17,526 bases of DNA from JABDGC01 sp964449835 (GTDB lineage Bacteria; Pseudomonadota; Gammaproteobacteria; DSM-16500): assembly GCA_964449835.1 (NCBI GenBank), contig CAYVBZ010000048.1, positions 1-17,526 of the forward strand, in the 5' to 3' direction. The notes under the pieces are model-generated. The model worked only from the letters and a program-made list of their open reading frames with translations, made no database searches and had not been told where the DNA came from. A program made the position numbers and the translations under genes. Positions within the stretch are counted from its first letter, which is position 1. The number at the start of each line of letters is the position of its first letter. Positions 1 to 7,847 of this stretch are shown piece after piece.

Positions 1-729
1 GGCTTTATTTATCCGGCCATGGACCAAATTATTAATCATGCCTCGCGCATGCGTAACCGTACCCGAGGACAGATGAGTTGTCCCTTGGTTTTTCGCACGC
101 CTTTTGGTTGCGGGATTCACGCGCCTGAACACCACTCTGAAAGCACGGAAGCGTTGTTTGCGCATATTCCTGGTCTACGCGTCGTGGTTCCTTCTTCACC
201 GGCGCGTGCCTATGGTCTTTTATTAGCGGCTATTCGTGACCCCGACCCTGTCATTTTTTTGGAGCCTTCGCGGCTTTATCGATACGCGAAGCAGGAAGTG
301 CCAGATGATGGTAAAGCTTTGCCACTGGATGTTTGCTTCACCTTGCGTGTCGGCACAGATGTGACCTTGGTGACCTGGGGTGCCATGATTAAAGAAACGA
401 TGGCAGCAGCGGAAAAGTTAGAAAAAGAGGGTATTCAAGCCGAAGTCATTGATGTAGCGACCCTTAAACCACTGGACTTCGAAACGATCTTGGCCTCTGT
501 CGAAAAAACAGGGCGCTGTGTGCTGATTCACGAAGCGGCGAAAACAGGCGGCGTAGGCGGTGAAATTGCGGCCCAAATTGCAGAGCAGGCCCTTTTTTCT
601 TTGAAGGCACCTGTGGTCCGCGTTTGCGGCTTTGATACCATCGTGCCTTATGCGCGGTTGGAAAAGTTTTATTTACCAAGCGAGCAACGTATTATTGATA
701 CGGTCCATGAGCTGATGGAGTTTGCTTAA
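1..729 (+). CDS. pdhB: Pyruvate dehydrogenase E1 component, beta subunit (5' end outside window)
   Basis: This is the C-terminal part (242 codons visible) of a 2-oxoacid dehydrogenase E1 beta subunit. With E1 alpha and thiamine diphosphate it decarboxylates a 2-oxoacid, probably pyruvate, and passes the acyl group to the lipoyl arm of E2. The frame is open from base 1, where it already reads family sequence (GFIYPAMDQI), so the ATG at 19 is internal and the true start lies upstream. Family blocks visible are GIHAPEHHSESTEALFAHIPG, the VVPSSPARAYGLL stretch, the DPVIFLEPSRLYR block, and a C-terminal transketolase-type domain with VTWGAM, IDVATLKPLD and HEAAKTGGVGGEIA. The stop is 1 nt before the ATG of the E2 gene, so the two are surely co-transcribed. 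Branched-chain 2-oxoacid or acetoin dehydrogenase E1 beta is the main alternative, because sequence alone does not settle the substrate. Confidence 0.88.
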   Translation, partial: GFIYPAMDQIINHASRMRNRTRGQMSCPLVFRTPFGCGIHAPEHHSESTEALFAHIPGLRVVVPSSPARAYGLLLAAIRDPDPVIFLEPSRLYRYAKQEVPDDGKALPLDVCFTLRVGTDVTLVTWGAMIKETMAAAEKLEKEGIQAEVIDVATLKPLDFETILASVEKTGRCVLIHEAAKTGGVGGEIAAQIAEQALFSLKAPVVRVCGFDTIVPYARLEKFYLPSEQRIIDTVHELMEFA

Positions 730-730
730 G

Positions 731-1876
731 ATGAAAATTTTTCATTTACCTGATCTCGGTGAAGGACTGGCGGAAGCGGAAATTCGCGAGTGGTATGTTA
801 AAGAAGGCGATTTAGTCAAATTAGACCAGCCGCTTTTGAGTGTGGAGACCGCGAAAGCGGTGGTAGATGTGCCTTCGCCTTATGCCGGACGTATTGTCAA
901 ACTGCATGGCCAAGCACATGAAATCATTAAGACACATGCGCCTTTGGTTGAATTTGAAGGTGACGGTCAGAGGACGGCGGAGCAAAAAGATAAAGGCAGC
1001 ATTGTGGGCAAATTGGAAGAAAATCCACAAGCGCTGCGAGAAGAAGGCGTGATTATTGGTTCCCAAGCAGCGCTGTCCACGCCAGCTTTTAAAGTTTTAC
1101 CGACGGTGCGGGTTTTGGCGAAACAACTGCAAGTGGACTTAAGTGCCGTGACACCGACAGGACCAAAGGGCCAAATCACGGCGGAAGATGTTAAGCGGCA
1201 AGCTCAGCAAGGGCAGGGGAGTCATTTACCTTCAGCAATCACGCAGGGCGAGTCTTTGCATGGCGTTCGCCGCGCAATGGCGCTTACCATGACGATGGCG
1301 CATCAAGAGGTGGCCCAAGTCACGATTATCGACGATGCCGATCTTGGTCATTTAGCGGAAGATGCCGACTTGACCGTTTTACTGCTACAGGCCATGAGTC
1401 AGGCCTCTCAAGTCGAGCCCGCTTTGAATGCCTGGTTTGACGGCAAGACACTCAAGCGACAACTTTTCACTGAAGTGAACATTGGTATCGCGATGGATAC
1501 GCCTGAAGGTTTATTCGTACCGGTTTTAAAAAAGGTGAATCAAAGCACGCCGGCGGGTTTGCGCGATCAAATTAATCAATTTAAAAATGGCGTGCGCTCA
1601 CGCACCATTGCAGCGAGTGATATGCAAGGTGCCACCTTGACCTTGTCGAACTTTGGCACCTTGGCGGGCAAGTATGCCAGTCCAATTGTGGTCCCACCTA
1701 CCGTTGCTATTCTTGGCTGTGGGCGGGCTTATGAGGCGGTCATCGCGCGAGATGGGAAGGCGGTCATGACTCGCTTATTGCCTTTGTCTTTGTCCACTGA
1801 TCACCGCGCTGTGACTGGCGGAGAGGCCGCGCGTTTTTTGGCGGAGATTTTGCGATTTTTGAAAGAGCAGCGTTAG
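731..1876 (+). CDS. pdhC: Dihydrolipoyl acyltransferase (E2) of 2-oxoacid dehydrogenase complex
   Basis: E2 forms the core of the complex. It receives the acyl group from E1 on a swinging lipoyl-lysine and transfers it to CoA. The 381-residue protein has one lipoyl domain (about 1-77; lipoylated lysine K42 in ETAKA), a flexible linker, a peripheral subunit-binding domain (about 119-158, TPAFKVLPTVRVLAKQL then GPKGQITAEDV) and a catalytic domain (about 175-381) ending with the active-site motif DHRAVTGG (His near 358). The catalytic domain is about 205 residues, a little shorter than usual. I chose ATG 731 over the in-frame TTG at 722 because it lies 10 nt after a GGAG in the end of pdhB and gives the normal N-terminus MKIFHLPDLGEG. 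bioD follows after 40 nt with no convincing terminator between them. The acyl substrate, pyruvate or branched-chain, is inferred. Confidence 0.9.
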   Translation: MKIFHLPDLGEGLAEAEIREWYVKEGDLVKLDQPLLSVETAKAVVDVPSPYAGRIVKLHGQAHEIIKTHAPLVEFEGDGQRTAEQKDKGSIVGKLEENPQALREEGVIIGSQAALSTPAFKVLPTVRVLAKQLQVDLSAVTPTGPKGQITAEDVKRQAQQGQGSHLPSAITQGESLHGVRRAMALTMTMAHQEVAQVTIIDDADLGHLAEDADLTVLLLQAMSQASQVEPALNAWFDGKTLKRQLFTEVNIGIAMDTPEGLFVPVLKKVNQSTPAGLRDQINQFKNGVRSRTIAASDMQGATLTLSNFGTLAGKYASPIVVPPTVAILGCGRAYEAVIARDGKAVMTRLLPLSLSTDHRAVTGGEAARFLAEILRFLKEQR

Positions 1877-1916
1877 CAACTAAAACCCCTCCCTTTAAAG
1901 TATTTTGGTTTTTATC

Positions 1917-2537
1917 ATGAACAAAGGTTATTTCATTACCGGAACAGATACCGGCGTCGGCAAAACGGTGGTCTCTGCTATTTTGACCTGGGTCCTCAAA
2001 GGCTGCTATTGGAAACCCATTCAAAGCGGCGTGCAAGAGGATATCCCCGATCTCGAGCAGGTCAAAAAATTGACAGGCTTGTCAGCAGATCATTTTTTAC
2101 CTTCCCGTTATCTTTTACAAGCCCCACTTTCACCAGACCAAGCGGCGGCCTTGGAAGGCATCACGCTCGATTTGGAACAGTGTGCGCTGCCTTTGACCAA
2201 TAAGCCCTTGGTGGTAGAAGGTGCTGGCGGTGTATATGTTCCGCTGAGTGATCAGAATAATATGCTGGACTTGATGCAAAAACTGGCCTTACCGGTGATC
2301 ATTGTCGCGCGGGGGACTTTGGGAACAATCAACCATACCTTGCTGACCATCGAAGGGCTGCGCCAACGCGGCTTGACGGTCCATGGCGTGGTCTTCAATG
2401 GCAAGTTAAACCCAGCCAATCAAAAGGCCATTGAAAAATGGGGCCAAGTTCGCACTTTATTTCAGGTTCCTTTCTTCGATACAATGGAGGCCACTCGACT
2501 GCAGCGGTGGATTTATGAGTACACTATTAGAGCGTGA
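1917..2537 (+). CDS. bioD: Dethiobiotin synthetase
   Basis: BioD is the penultimate enzyme of biotin synthesis. It uses CO2 and ATP to close the ureido ring of 7,8-diaminopelargonate. The 206-residue protein begins with the BioD P-loop GTDTGVGKT (residues 9-17), followed by the substrate-region lysine in YWKPIQSG (K33), the VEGAGGVYVPL block (residues 100-110) that carries the catalytic acidic residue, and the nucleotide-binding region VIIVARGTLGTINHTLLT. I chose ATG 1917 because it starts the protein just before the P-loop. A TTG 12 nt upstream is in frame, and neither has a strong ribosome binding site. The gene ends inside bioA with a 23-nt overlap, which suggests translational coupling. 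It is slightly shorter than E. coli BioD (about 225 residues) but has all key motifs. Confidence 0.95.
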   Translation: MNKGYFITGTDTGVGKTVVSAILTWVLKGCYWKPIQSGVQEDIPDLEQVKKLTGLSADHFLPSRYLLQAPLSPDQAAALEGITLDLEQCALPLTNKPLVVEGAGGVYVPLSDQNNMLDLMQKLALPVIIVARGTLGTINHTLLTIEGLRQRGLTVHGVVFNGKLNPANQKAIEKWGQVRTLFQVPFFDTMEATRLQRWIYEYTIRA

Positions 2538-3831
2538 TCAGGTCACAATTTGGCATCCGTTTACACAACACCAAACGGCGCCTTTGCCCATTCCCATTGT
2601 ACGCGGAGAGGGTGCTTATCTTTTTGACAGCCATGAAAAATCTTACCTCGATTTAATTTCTTCCTGGTGGGTGAATATTCATGGACATGCGCATCCTGCC
2701 ATTGCCAAAGCGATCTATGAGCAGGCTTTGAAACTAGAGCAGGTCATTTTTGCGGGGTTCACGCATGAGCCGGCGGTCCGTGTCGCGGAAACCTTGCTTT
2801 CTCTTTTGCCCGCGGGTTTTACTAAAATCTTTTATTCAGATAATGGGTCAACCACAGTCGAAGTCGCGCTCAAAATGGCTTATCAATATTGGCGCAATCA
2901 GGGAGAAAAACGGCATCGTTTTCTTGCGTTTTCCGGCGGTTATCATGGCGACACCTTTGGCGCGATGGCGCTTGGAAAATCCTCAAAATTTTATCAGTCC
3001 TTTGCCGATTTGTTGTTTGAGGTGGATTTTGCGCCTTACCCGGCAACCTGGCAGGCAGACGAAAAAGTAGAGGAAAAAGAAAAGGAAGCCTTGCAATGGA
3101 TTGAAGCTTATTTAAGCCGTCACGGGCAAGAAACCGTCGCTGTAATTATTGAACCGCTGATTCAAGGTGCAAGCGGCATGCGTGTTTGCCGTCCGGCTTT
3201 TTTGCAGGCCTTGCAGGACCTGGTAAAACAGCATGAAGTTTTAATGATTTATGATGAAGTGATGACGGGCTTTGGACGCACCGGCATGAATTTTGCTTGT
3301 GAAAAGGCGAAGACCACGCCGGACATTATTTGTCTTGCCAAAGGATTGACGGGCGGTTTTCTGCCTCTCGCGGTAACAGCTTGTCATGAAAAAATCTATC
3401 AAGCTTTTTTGGGGGAAGAAATTGATCAAGCCTTGCTGCATGGGCATTCTTATACGGCCAATCCGCTAGGTTGCGCTGCTGCCTTAGCTTCCTTGGCGCT
3501 TCTGCGTTCTGAGACGGTCCTTCAACAAATCCAAAGAATTGAAGCCTTGCATCAGGAAATGTCTTCGCCTTTGAGCGCCTTGGGCCGGGTTGAAAACGTC
3601 CGTCATTGCGGCGTTATGGCAGCTTTTGAATGGGTGACGGAGACGGCTTATGGTTCCTCCTTGAGCCAAAATTGGCGTGAAATTTTTCAAAAACGCGGTC
3701 TTATTATCCGCCCCTTGGGACGGACCTTTTATTTGTTGCCGCCTTATTGCATTTCTATCGATGATTTGCGCGGAGCTTATCAAGTGCTTCTAGAGGTACT
3801 TGAAAGTGAAAAAGAACCCCTTTTGGTTTAA
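2515..3831 (+). CDS. bioA: 7,8-diaminopelargonate aminotransferase (BioA)
   Basis: This PLP-dependent class III aminotransferase converts 7-keto-8-aminopelargonate to 7,8-diaminopelargonate, classically with S-adenosylmethionine as amino donor. The 438-residue protein shows BioA hallmarks: IWHPFTQHQTAPLPIPIV at 12-28, SSWWVNIHGHAHP (W51/W52), GGYHGDTFGAM (Y143), IIEPLIQGASGM, YDEVMTGFGRTG (cofactor-binding D247), the Schiff-base lysine K276 in CLAKGLTGG, and a C-terminal IIRPLGRTFYLLPPY block. I chose ATG 2515 because the 28 residues that an upstream in-frame start would add are coding sequence of bioD in another frame and resemble nothing. The residue matching E. coli Tyr17 is Phe16 here, which may affect amino donor use. 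It overlaps bioD by 23 nt and is followed 12 nt later by bioB. Confidence 0.95.
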   Translation: MSTLLERDQVTIWHPFTQHQTAPLPIPIVRGEGAYLFDSHEKSYLDLISSWWVNIHGHAHPAIAKAIYEQALKLEQVIFAGFTHEPAVRVAETLLSLLPAGFTKIFYSDNGSTTVEVALKMAYQYWRNQGEKRHRFLAFSGGYHGDTFGAMALGKSSKFYQSFADLLFEVDFAPYPATWQADEKVEEKEKEALQWIEAYLSRHGQETVAVIIEPLIQGASGMRVCRPAFLQALQDLVKQHEVLMIYDEVMTGFGRTGMNFACEKAKTTPDIICLAKGLTGGFLPLAVTACHEKIYQAFLGEEIDQALLHGHSYTANPLGCAAALASLALLRSETVLQQIQRIEALHQEMSSPLSALGRVENVRHCGVMAAFEWVTETAYGSSLSQNWREIFQKRGLIIRPLGRTFYLLPPYCISIDDLRGAYQVLLEVLESEKEPLLV

Positions 3832-3843
3832 GAGGAAAAGTAC

Positions 3844-4812
3844 ATGAATACCGCGGCAAATTTGAAAGCAGCTCCAACTCCGTGGACTGTGAAGGCAGTG
3901 CTGGCGCTTTATGAAAAGCCCTTTATGGATTTGGTTTTTCAGGCACAAACGGTGCATCGACAAGCTTTTCCAGACCAAACTTTACAGTTGAGTACACTGC
4001 TGAACGTAAAAACCGGCGGTTGTCCGGAAGATTGTCATTATTGTCCTCAAGCAGCACGCTATCATACCGGGGTAACAGCGGAAAAATTAATGGGTGCTGC
4101 AGCCGTGCGTGAACAAGCGCAAGCGGCCCAAGAAGCTGGCGCGACTCGTTTTTGCATGGGCGCGGCTTGGCGTGAACTGAAAGACCGTGACTTGCCTAAA
4201 ATAGTGGAACTAGTCCGCGAGGTGAAAGCCTTGGGTCTTGAATCGTGCATGACCTTAGGCATGTTGACGGAAGAACAGGCGAAAGTACTGCAGGAAGCCG
4301 GCCTCGATTATTACAATCATAATTTAGATACCTCTCCGGAGTATTATTCTGAAATTATTACCACGCGGACCTATGAGGACCGCTTAGAGACCTTAAACCA
4401 CGTGCGCGAAGTCGGCATGAAAGTGTGTTGCGGCGGCATTGTGGGTCTTGGCGAGTCGCGTGAAGACCGTGCAGGCATGCTGGTTGTTCTGGCCAATATG
4501 GGACCGTATCCAGAAAGCGTTCCCATCAATCATCTGGTCCCTATTCCTGGAACGCCGCTTGAGAATACACCCCCTTTGGATTCTTTTGAATTTGTGCGCA
4601 CCATCGCCATCGCGCGTATTTTGATGCCGAAGGCCCGCGTGCGCCTTTCCGCCGGCAGAACAGCCATGTCCGATGAGCTGCAAGCGCTCTGTTTTCTTGC
4701 AGGCGCCAATTCTATTTTTTACGGCGAAAAACTCTTAATGACGGCAAATCCCCAAATGTCGCATGATCTTGCCTTATTAGCACGATTGGGAATTCCAGTT
4801 CAAAAGGTATAG
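3844..4812 (+). CDS. bioB: Biotin synthase
   Basis: BioB is the radical SAM enzyme that inserts sulfur into dethiobiotin to make biotin. The 322-residue protein has the SAM-cluster motif CPEDCHYC (C60, C64, C67). It also has the residues expected to hold the [2Fe-2S] sulfur donor cluster: C104 in FCMGAAWR, C135 in SCMTLGML, C195 in VCCGGIVGLGE and R267 in VRLSAGR. The family block YYNHNLDTSPEYY and the C-terminal NSIFYGEKLL are present. The start has an AGAGGA ribosome binding site at 3831-3836. It is the last gene of the bioDAB set and faces a leftward gene. The intergenic space holds a hairpin and a G-rich element. Length and all catalytic residues are normal. Confidence 0.97.
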   Translation: MNTAANLKAAPTPWTVKAVLALYEKPFMDLVFQAQTVHRQAFPDQTLQLSTLLNVKTGGCPEDCHYCPQAARYHTGVTAEKLMGAAAVREQAQAAQEAGATRFCMGAAWRELKDRDLPKIVELVREVKALGLESCMTLGMLTEEQAKVLQEAGLDYYNHNLDTSPEYYSEIITTRTYEDRLETLNHVREVGMKVCCGGIVGLGESREDRAGMLVVLANMGPYPESVPINHLVPIPGTPLENTPPLDSFEFVRTIAIARILMPKARVRLSAGRTAMSDELQALCFLAGANSIFYGEKLLMTANPQMSHDLALLARLGIPVQKV

Positions 4813-4818
4813 AGAAAA

Positions 4819-4843
4819 GGAAGGGAAATTATAACTCCCTTCC
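4819..4843 (+). terminator. Hairpin just after bioB, weak terminator candidate
   Basis: GGAAGGGA (4819-4826) and TCCCTTCC (4836-4843) form a perfect 8-bp stem with a 9-nt AT-rich loop, 7 nt after the bioB stop. It is followed by a C-run, not a T-run, so it is not a canonical intrinsic terminator. Its right arm is also the left arm of the next palindrome (4837-4865), so the two hairpins exclude each other. Confidence 0.35.
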
Positions 4844-4884
4844 CCCCACTATGTGGAAGGAAGGGTTGGGGTTGGGGTTGGGAG
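4837..4884 (+). repeat. Palindrome plus G-tract element, copy 1
   Basis: An imperfect palindrome (arms 4837-4849 and 4853-4865, loop TAT, two mismatches) runs straight into four guanine tracts at 4863-4865, 4868-4871, 4874-4877 and 4880-4882, each separated by TT. A related element with the same layout and orientation lies at 14823-14866. It sits between the convergent bioB and 4889-5212 genes. It resembles REP-like dispersed intergenic palindromes of gammaproteobacteria. The four G tracts also fit the standard G-quadruplex pattern. Confidence 0.6.
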
Positions 4885-4888
4885 ATAA

Positions 4889-5212
4889 TTATTTCGCATC
4901 TTCCGGCTTAGTCCAGATCTTCTGCGCCAACATGAAATATTTCTCAATAAACCCGAAAATCGTCTTTGTAATCTCAGCCGCATCTTCTGCGAACAACTGA
5001 TCAATGTCCTGATCAGAAAGATTAGTTAATTTCTTGATCGCCCAATGCGTCTGTTGTTCAGGACTGACCGACTGCATTTCCTTGATATGACCATAGCGCA
5101 TTCTTTCAATTTCAATATGGTCGCGGGCAAAACCTTCAGCTTGGTTTTCCTTTTTGTTGAGATCCGGAAAAACCGTGGGCTGCGATAGATTAATGCGTAC
5201 TTTATCAGACAT
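4889..5212 (-). CDS. Small protein, possibly related to phage tail assembly chaperones
   Basis: This 107-residue soluble, mostly acidic protein is not clearly recognised. It starts at an ATG with a GAGGAG ribosome binding site 6 nt upstream and lies 30 nt behind the repeat-protein gene, so the two are probably one transcript. A beta-like N-terminal part (MSDKVRINLSQP) is followed by a predicted helical part with KKLTNLSDQDIDQLFAEDA and then a Phe-rich helix, ITKTIFGFIEKYF. The pattern (helix, then LSxxDIDxL, then D-x-x-x-I and a final F-x-F/I helix) recalls tail assembly chaperones of the gpE/gp41 type, but no other phage gene is nearby and the similarity is from memory only. A conserved hypothetical protein serving the neighbouring repeat protein is equally possible. 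Confidence 0.6.
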   Translation of the reverse strand: MSDKVRINLSQPTVFPDLNKKENQAEGFARDHIEIERMRYGHIKEMQSVSPEQQTHWAIKKLTNLSDQDIDQLFAEDAAEITKTIFGFIEKYFMLAQKIWTKPEDAK

Positions 5213-5242
5213 TTTAAACTCCTCTCATTTTAGGTTATAGGG

Positions 5243-7847
5243 TCATCTAGGCGCTTTGGGAGAGACGGGCCCGGATTCGGAATCGAAATCGGAATCGGTT
5301 ATTTGATGTATAATTTGGTCGTTCACCAACTCCGCTATGTTGTTAATCGCTTTTATTTCATCTTCTGTTTTGAAAAAACCGGTAACACGAGAGACCATGT
5401 GCTCATAGGAGAAGCGTTTTCCATTTGGAAGTTTAACGTCCTTTTTAAGAAAGTCGCTCACAGGAGGAACGTCCTGCCCTTTGCGCTCTGCTCGCTTTCT
5501 CGCATTGACAAATTGTTCAAATTTATCTTCGAATTCATATAGAATTTTTTCTTCAGGCGTATAGCCGAGAGAAAAAATCCTGCGCCCTTCCGAGAACAAG
5601 GTAAAACCGGCGCGCTTAAAGAAAGATTGATCTCTTTCTTCAGCTTTTTTCCAAGCTTCCTCTGAAATTTCTCCCTTCTTGTTCCAGGAAAGTTCGCCGT
5701 TTTGATCCAGGGCTTCATTGAGATCGGCAAAACATTTTCGTGCACGCGTAATGGGATCGTTTAAGTCATCTAGGTTACGCGGGTAAAGACAACGCCCCAG
5801 CGCCCGGATGCTTGCGGGAATGAAGTTTGCCAGTAAGCGGACCGAAGCATAAATGGTAGGGGCAACAATGAATCGCGCTGCGCGATAAAGTACTTGGGCG
5901 CTCAAATTCAAGATATTCACGTGGCTGAAAAAATTGCCCATCGTTGTTTTTTGAGAATCTTCGAGCATAGATCTATGCCAATGCTCTTGGAAGTCGTTAA
6001 TGCGCATTCCTCTTCTCTCAGCAAGGGAATTGCTGATTTGATTTTTGTAATAACAAAAACGATGATAGTTTGATTTGGAAAGACCCACGAAGGCAAGAGC
6101 AGCAGAAGCAACTGTCAATACCCCAGCTAAAGTCACTGTGACTGCGGTGCCCACACAATCGCAAGCGTTCATCCAGGAGCGAACAGGTGCTTTAACGGTT
6201 CGAATTTTTTCTGCAAGATTTTCTGGGTCAGCAAAGCCAAAGAAATTACCGCATTTTGCCAATATGATGGAAAGTGCGGCCTGTGAGCGCGCTGAAATTC
6301 CGAATGCGCGCCCTAGAGATTCACCCAGAAATTTTCCGCCTTTATAGAGACCTTCAGTGGTCAAGGCAAGGCCCGCAGCTACGGCGCCCACTGATAAAAT
6401 GACACCGGAAACAAGCAGACCGCCCGNNNNNNNNNNNNNNNNNNNNNNNNNNNNNNNNNNNNNNNNNNNNNNNNNNNNNNNNNNNNNNNNNNNNNNNNNN
6501 NNNNNNNNNNNNNNNNNNNNNNNNNNGAGCTTCACCGATGAACTTTCCGCCTTTGTAGAGACCTTCAGTGGTCAAGGCAAGACCCGCAGCTACGGCGCCC
6601 ACTGATAAAATGACACCGGAAACAAGCAGACCGCCCGTTGCAAGACCCACGCAATCGAGACCTTCCCGCCAGTTGCTCGGACGTTTAAAAATTTCTTCGA
6701 GTTGCGTTTTAAATTGAAAATCGGAATAGTTTGCATCGGTCCAACGACTCAGGAGAAAGCCAGCGCTCTGCCAGGCGAGTGAAATTTGATTTACGGAACG
6801 TTGTGAAATGCCCAGTGCACGGCCGAGAGCTTCACCGATGAACTTTCCGCCTTTGTAGAGACCTTCAGTGGTCAAGGCAAGGCCCGCAGCCACGACTCCT
6901 AGGGATAAAACGATACCAGAGACAAGCAGACCACCGGTTGCAAGACCCACACAGTCGAAACCCTCACGCCAGTCACAAGGAGGTTCAAAAATTTTCTTGA
7001 GATTAACTTTAACATTATATTTGGAAAAATCCGCGTTAGTCCAGCGCTTCAAGAGATAACGTGCACCCAGAAAGGCTAAATAGACTTCTTTACCAGAACG
7101 CTGCGAAAAGCCAAGTGCACGACGCGTGGCTTCTCCAACAAGCGGCGCTGCTTTGAAGAAGCCTTCAACAGCTAAACCCGTTCCTGCAGTCACTGCGCCA
7201 AGGGATAAAATAACCGCGGAGGCAGCCAAGCCACCTGTCAGCAGTCCCACGCAGTCCATACCATCCCACCAGGAAACTGGTGCTTTCACTAATTTGCTCA
7301 GAGGCTCTTTAAAGTCCTGCTCAAAATTGTACTCAGCATCCGTCCAGCGACTGAAAAAAGAACCCGCGCAGTTCCAGGCCAAGTTGATTTCCTGTTTGGA
7401 ACGCTCTGAAATGCCAGCGACCCGAACCAGAGATTCAAAAGCGGCCATGCTTGTGATGAAGGGGAAGGAAAGCGGGGCCCCCAGCACATAGGCATTGGTT
7501 TTTCTAGAATAAGGCCGCCCAGTCACGCGCCAAGCGCCATACTCATAGGTGTTCAGCACACCGTCATAGATCATTCTTCCGGCGAGATAAGGAATACACC
7601 AAAGGGCTGTGGTGATGCCTAAGGCAATTTTCTCTTCTATTCGATTGTCGTTGGTATAAACTGCAGTGCCTTTCGTCATTTCATCAGTAAAAGAGTCTTG
7701 GTCTTGCTTTTCCAGGATATTTGGATCGCTCGTTTTCAAAAATTGCCAACCTTGTTCCCCGAAAAAATTGCCAGCGACAATATGAGTATCTGAAGCAAGC
7801 TCATAGGCATTTTGTTGCATTTGACGAAAGATACTTCCACCTTGCAT
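5243..7847 (-). CDS. Large protein of 100-residue membrane-prone tandem repeats, interrupted by an assembly gap
   Basis: No known family was recognised. I chose ATG 7847 over a GTG at 7853 because it follows AAGGGGTG at normal spacing. The N-terminal 140 residues have no signal peptide but include a hydrophobic stretch (ALGITTALWCIPYLAGRMIY). Three units of exactly 100 residues follow (141-240, 241-340, 341-440). Each has an ISxRS start, an RWT(D/N)A motif, W then DCVG, about 25 Gly/Ala/Leu/Val residues, and a VGEA or IGEA end. A fourth unit is cut by 100 Ns (6427-6526), a fifth degenerate unit follows, then about 250 charged residues to the end. The Ns shift the frame only because 100 is not a multiple of 3. 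Aligning the flanks to unit 3 predicts a true gap of 189 bp plus any number of 300-bp units, which restores one frame of at least 897 residues. This is therefore not a pseudogene. A host-directed effector or membrane protein is possible but unproven. Confidence 0.8.
6317..6426 (-). repeat. 300-bp repeat, unit 4 remnant after the gap
   Basis: This is the right portion (coding sense) of the fourth unit, from the GGLLVSG segment to the GES end. It is nearly identical to 6528-6637 of unit 3 (about two differences at the DNA level). Such high identity on both sides of the gap explains why the assembly broke here. A degenerate fifth unit follows at about 6065-6316, its DCVG motif 95 residues after the expected one of unit 4. 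Confidence 0.85.
6427..6526. other. Assembly gap (100 N)
   Basis: Exactly 100 Ns, the usual placeholder for a gap of unknown length. The left flank matches position 6637 of unit 3 and the right flank matches position 6827, so at least 189 bp are missing, or 189 plus n times 300 bp. Confidence 0.98.
6528..6827 (-). repeat. 300-bp tandem repeat, unit 3
   Basis: Encodes residues 341-440 of the repeat protein, from LGRALGISQRS to KFIGEA. Its DCVG aspartate codon (6654-6656) is exactly 300 bp from that of unit 2 (6954-6956). It is the most similar to unit 4. Confidence 0.9.
6828..7127 (-). repeat. 300-bp tandem repeat, unit 2
   Basis: Encodes residues 241-340, from TRRALGFSQRS to KFIGEA. The second half, from DCVGLATGGLLVSG to the end, is almost the same as in unit 3, while the first half (helical, charged) differs much more. 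This suggests recent duplication or gene conversion of the hydrophobic half. Confidence 0.9.
7128..7427 (-). repeat. 300-bp tandem repeat, unit 1 (divergent)
   Basis: Encodes residues 141-240, from VRVAGISERS to PLVGEA. It keeps the 300-bp period and the RWTDA and WWDGMDCVG motifs but is more diverged in the hydrophobic part than units 2 to 4, so it is probably the oldest unit with unit 5. Confidence 0.85.

Noticed and set aside
464..679. Antisense open frames inside pdhB and many other genes
   Set aside because: They lie wholly within well-supported genes, lack ribosome binding sites and show no family sequence.
1884..1911. Intrinsic terminator between pdhC and bioD
   Set aside because: AAAACC and GGTTTT arms with a 19-nt loop are too weak, and the 40-nt gap fits an operon.
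4889..5212. Prophage remnant
   Set aside because: Only one small protein resembles a phage family, and weakly; no integrase, att site, capsid or tail gene is near.
6317..7427. CRISPR-like array or non-coding satellite
   Set aside because: The 300-bp period is translated in frame with conserved residues and no spacer structure.
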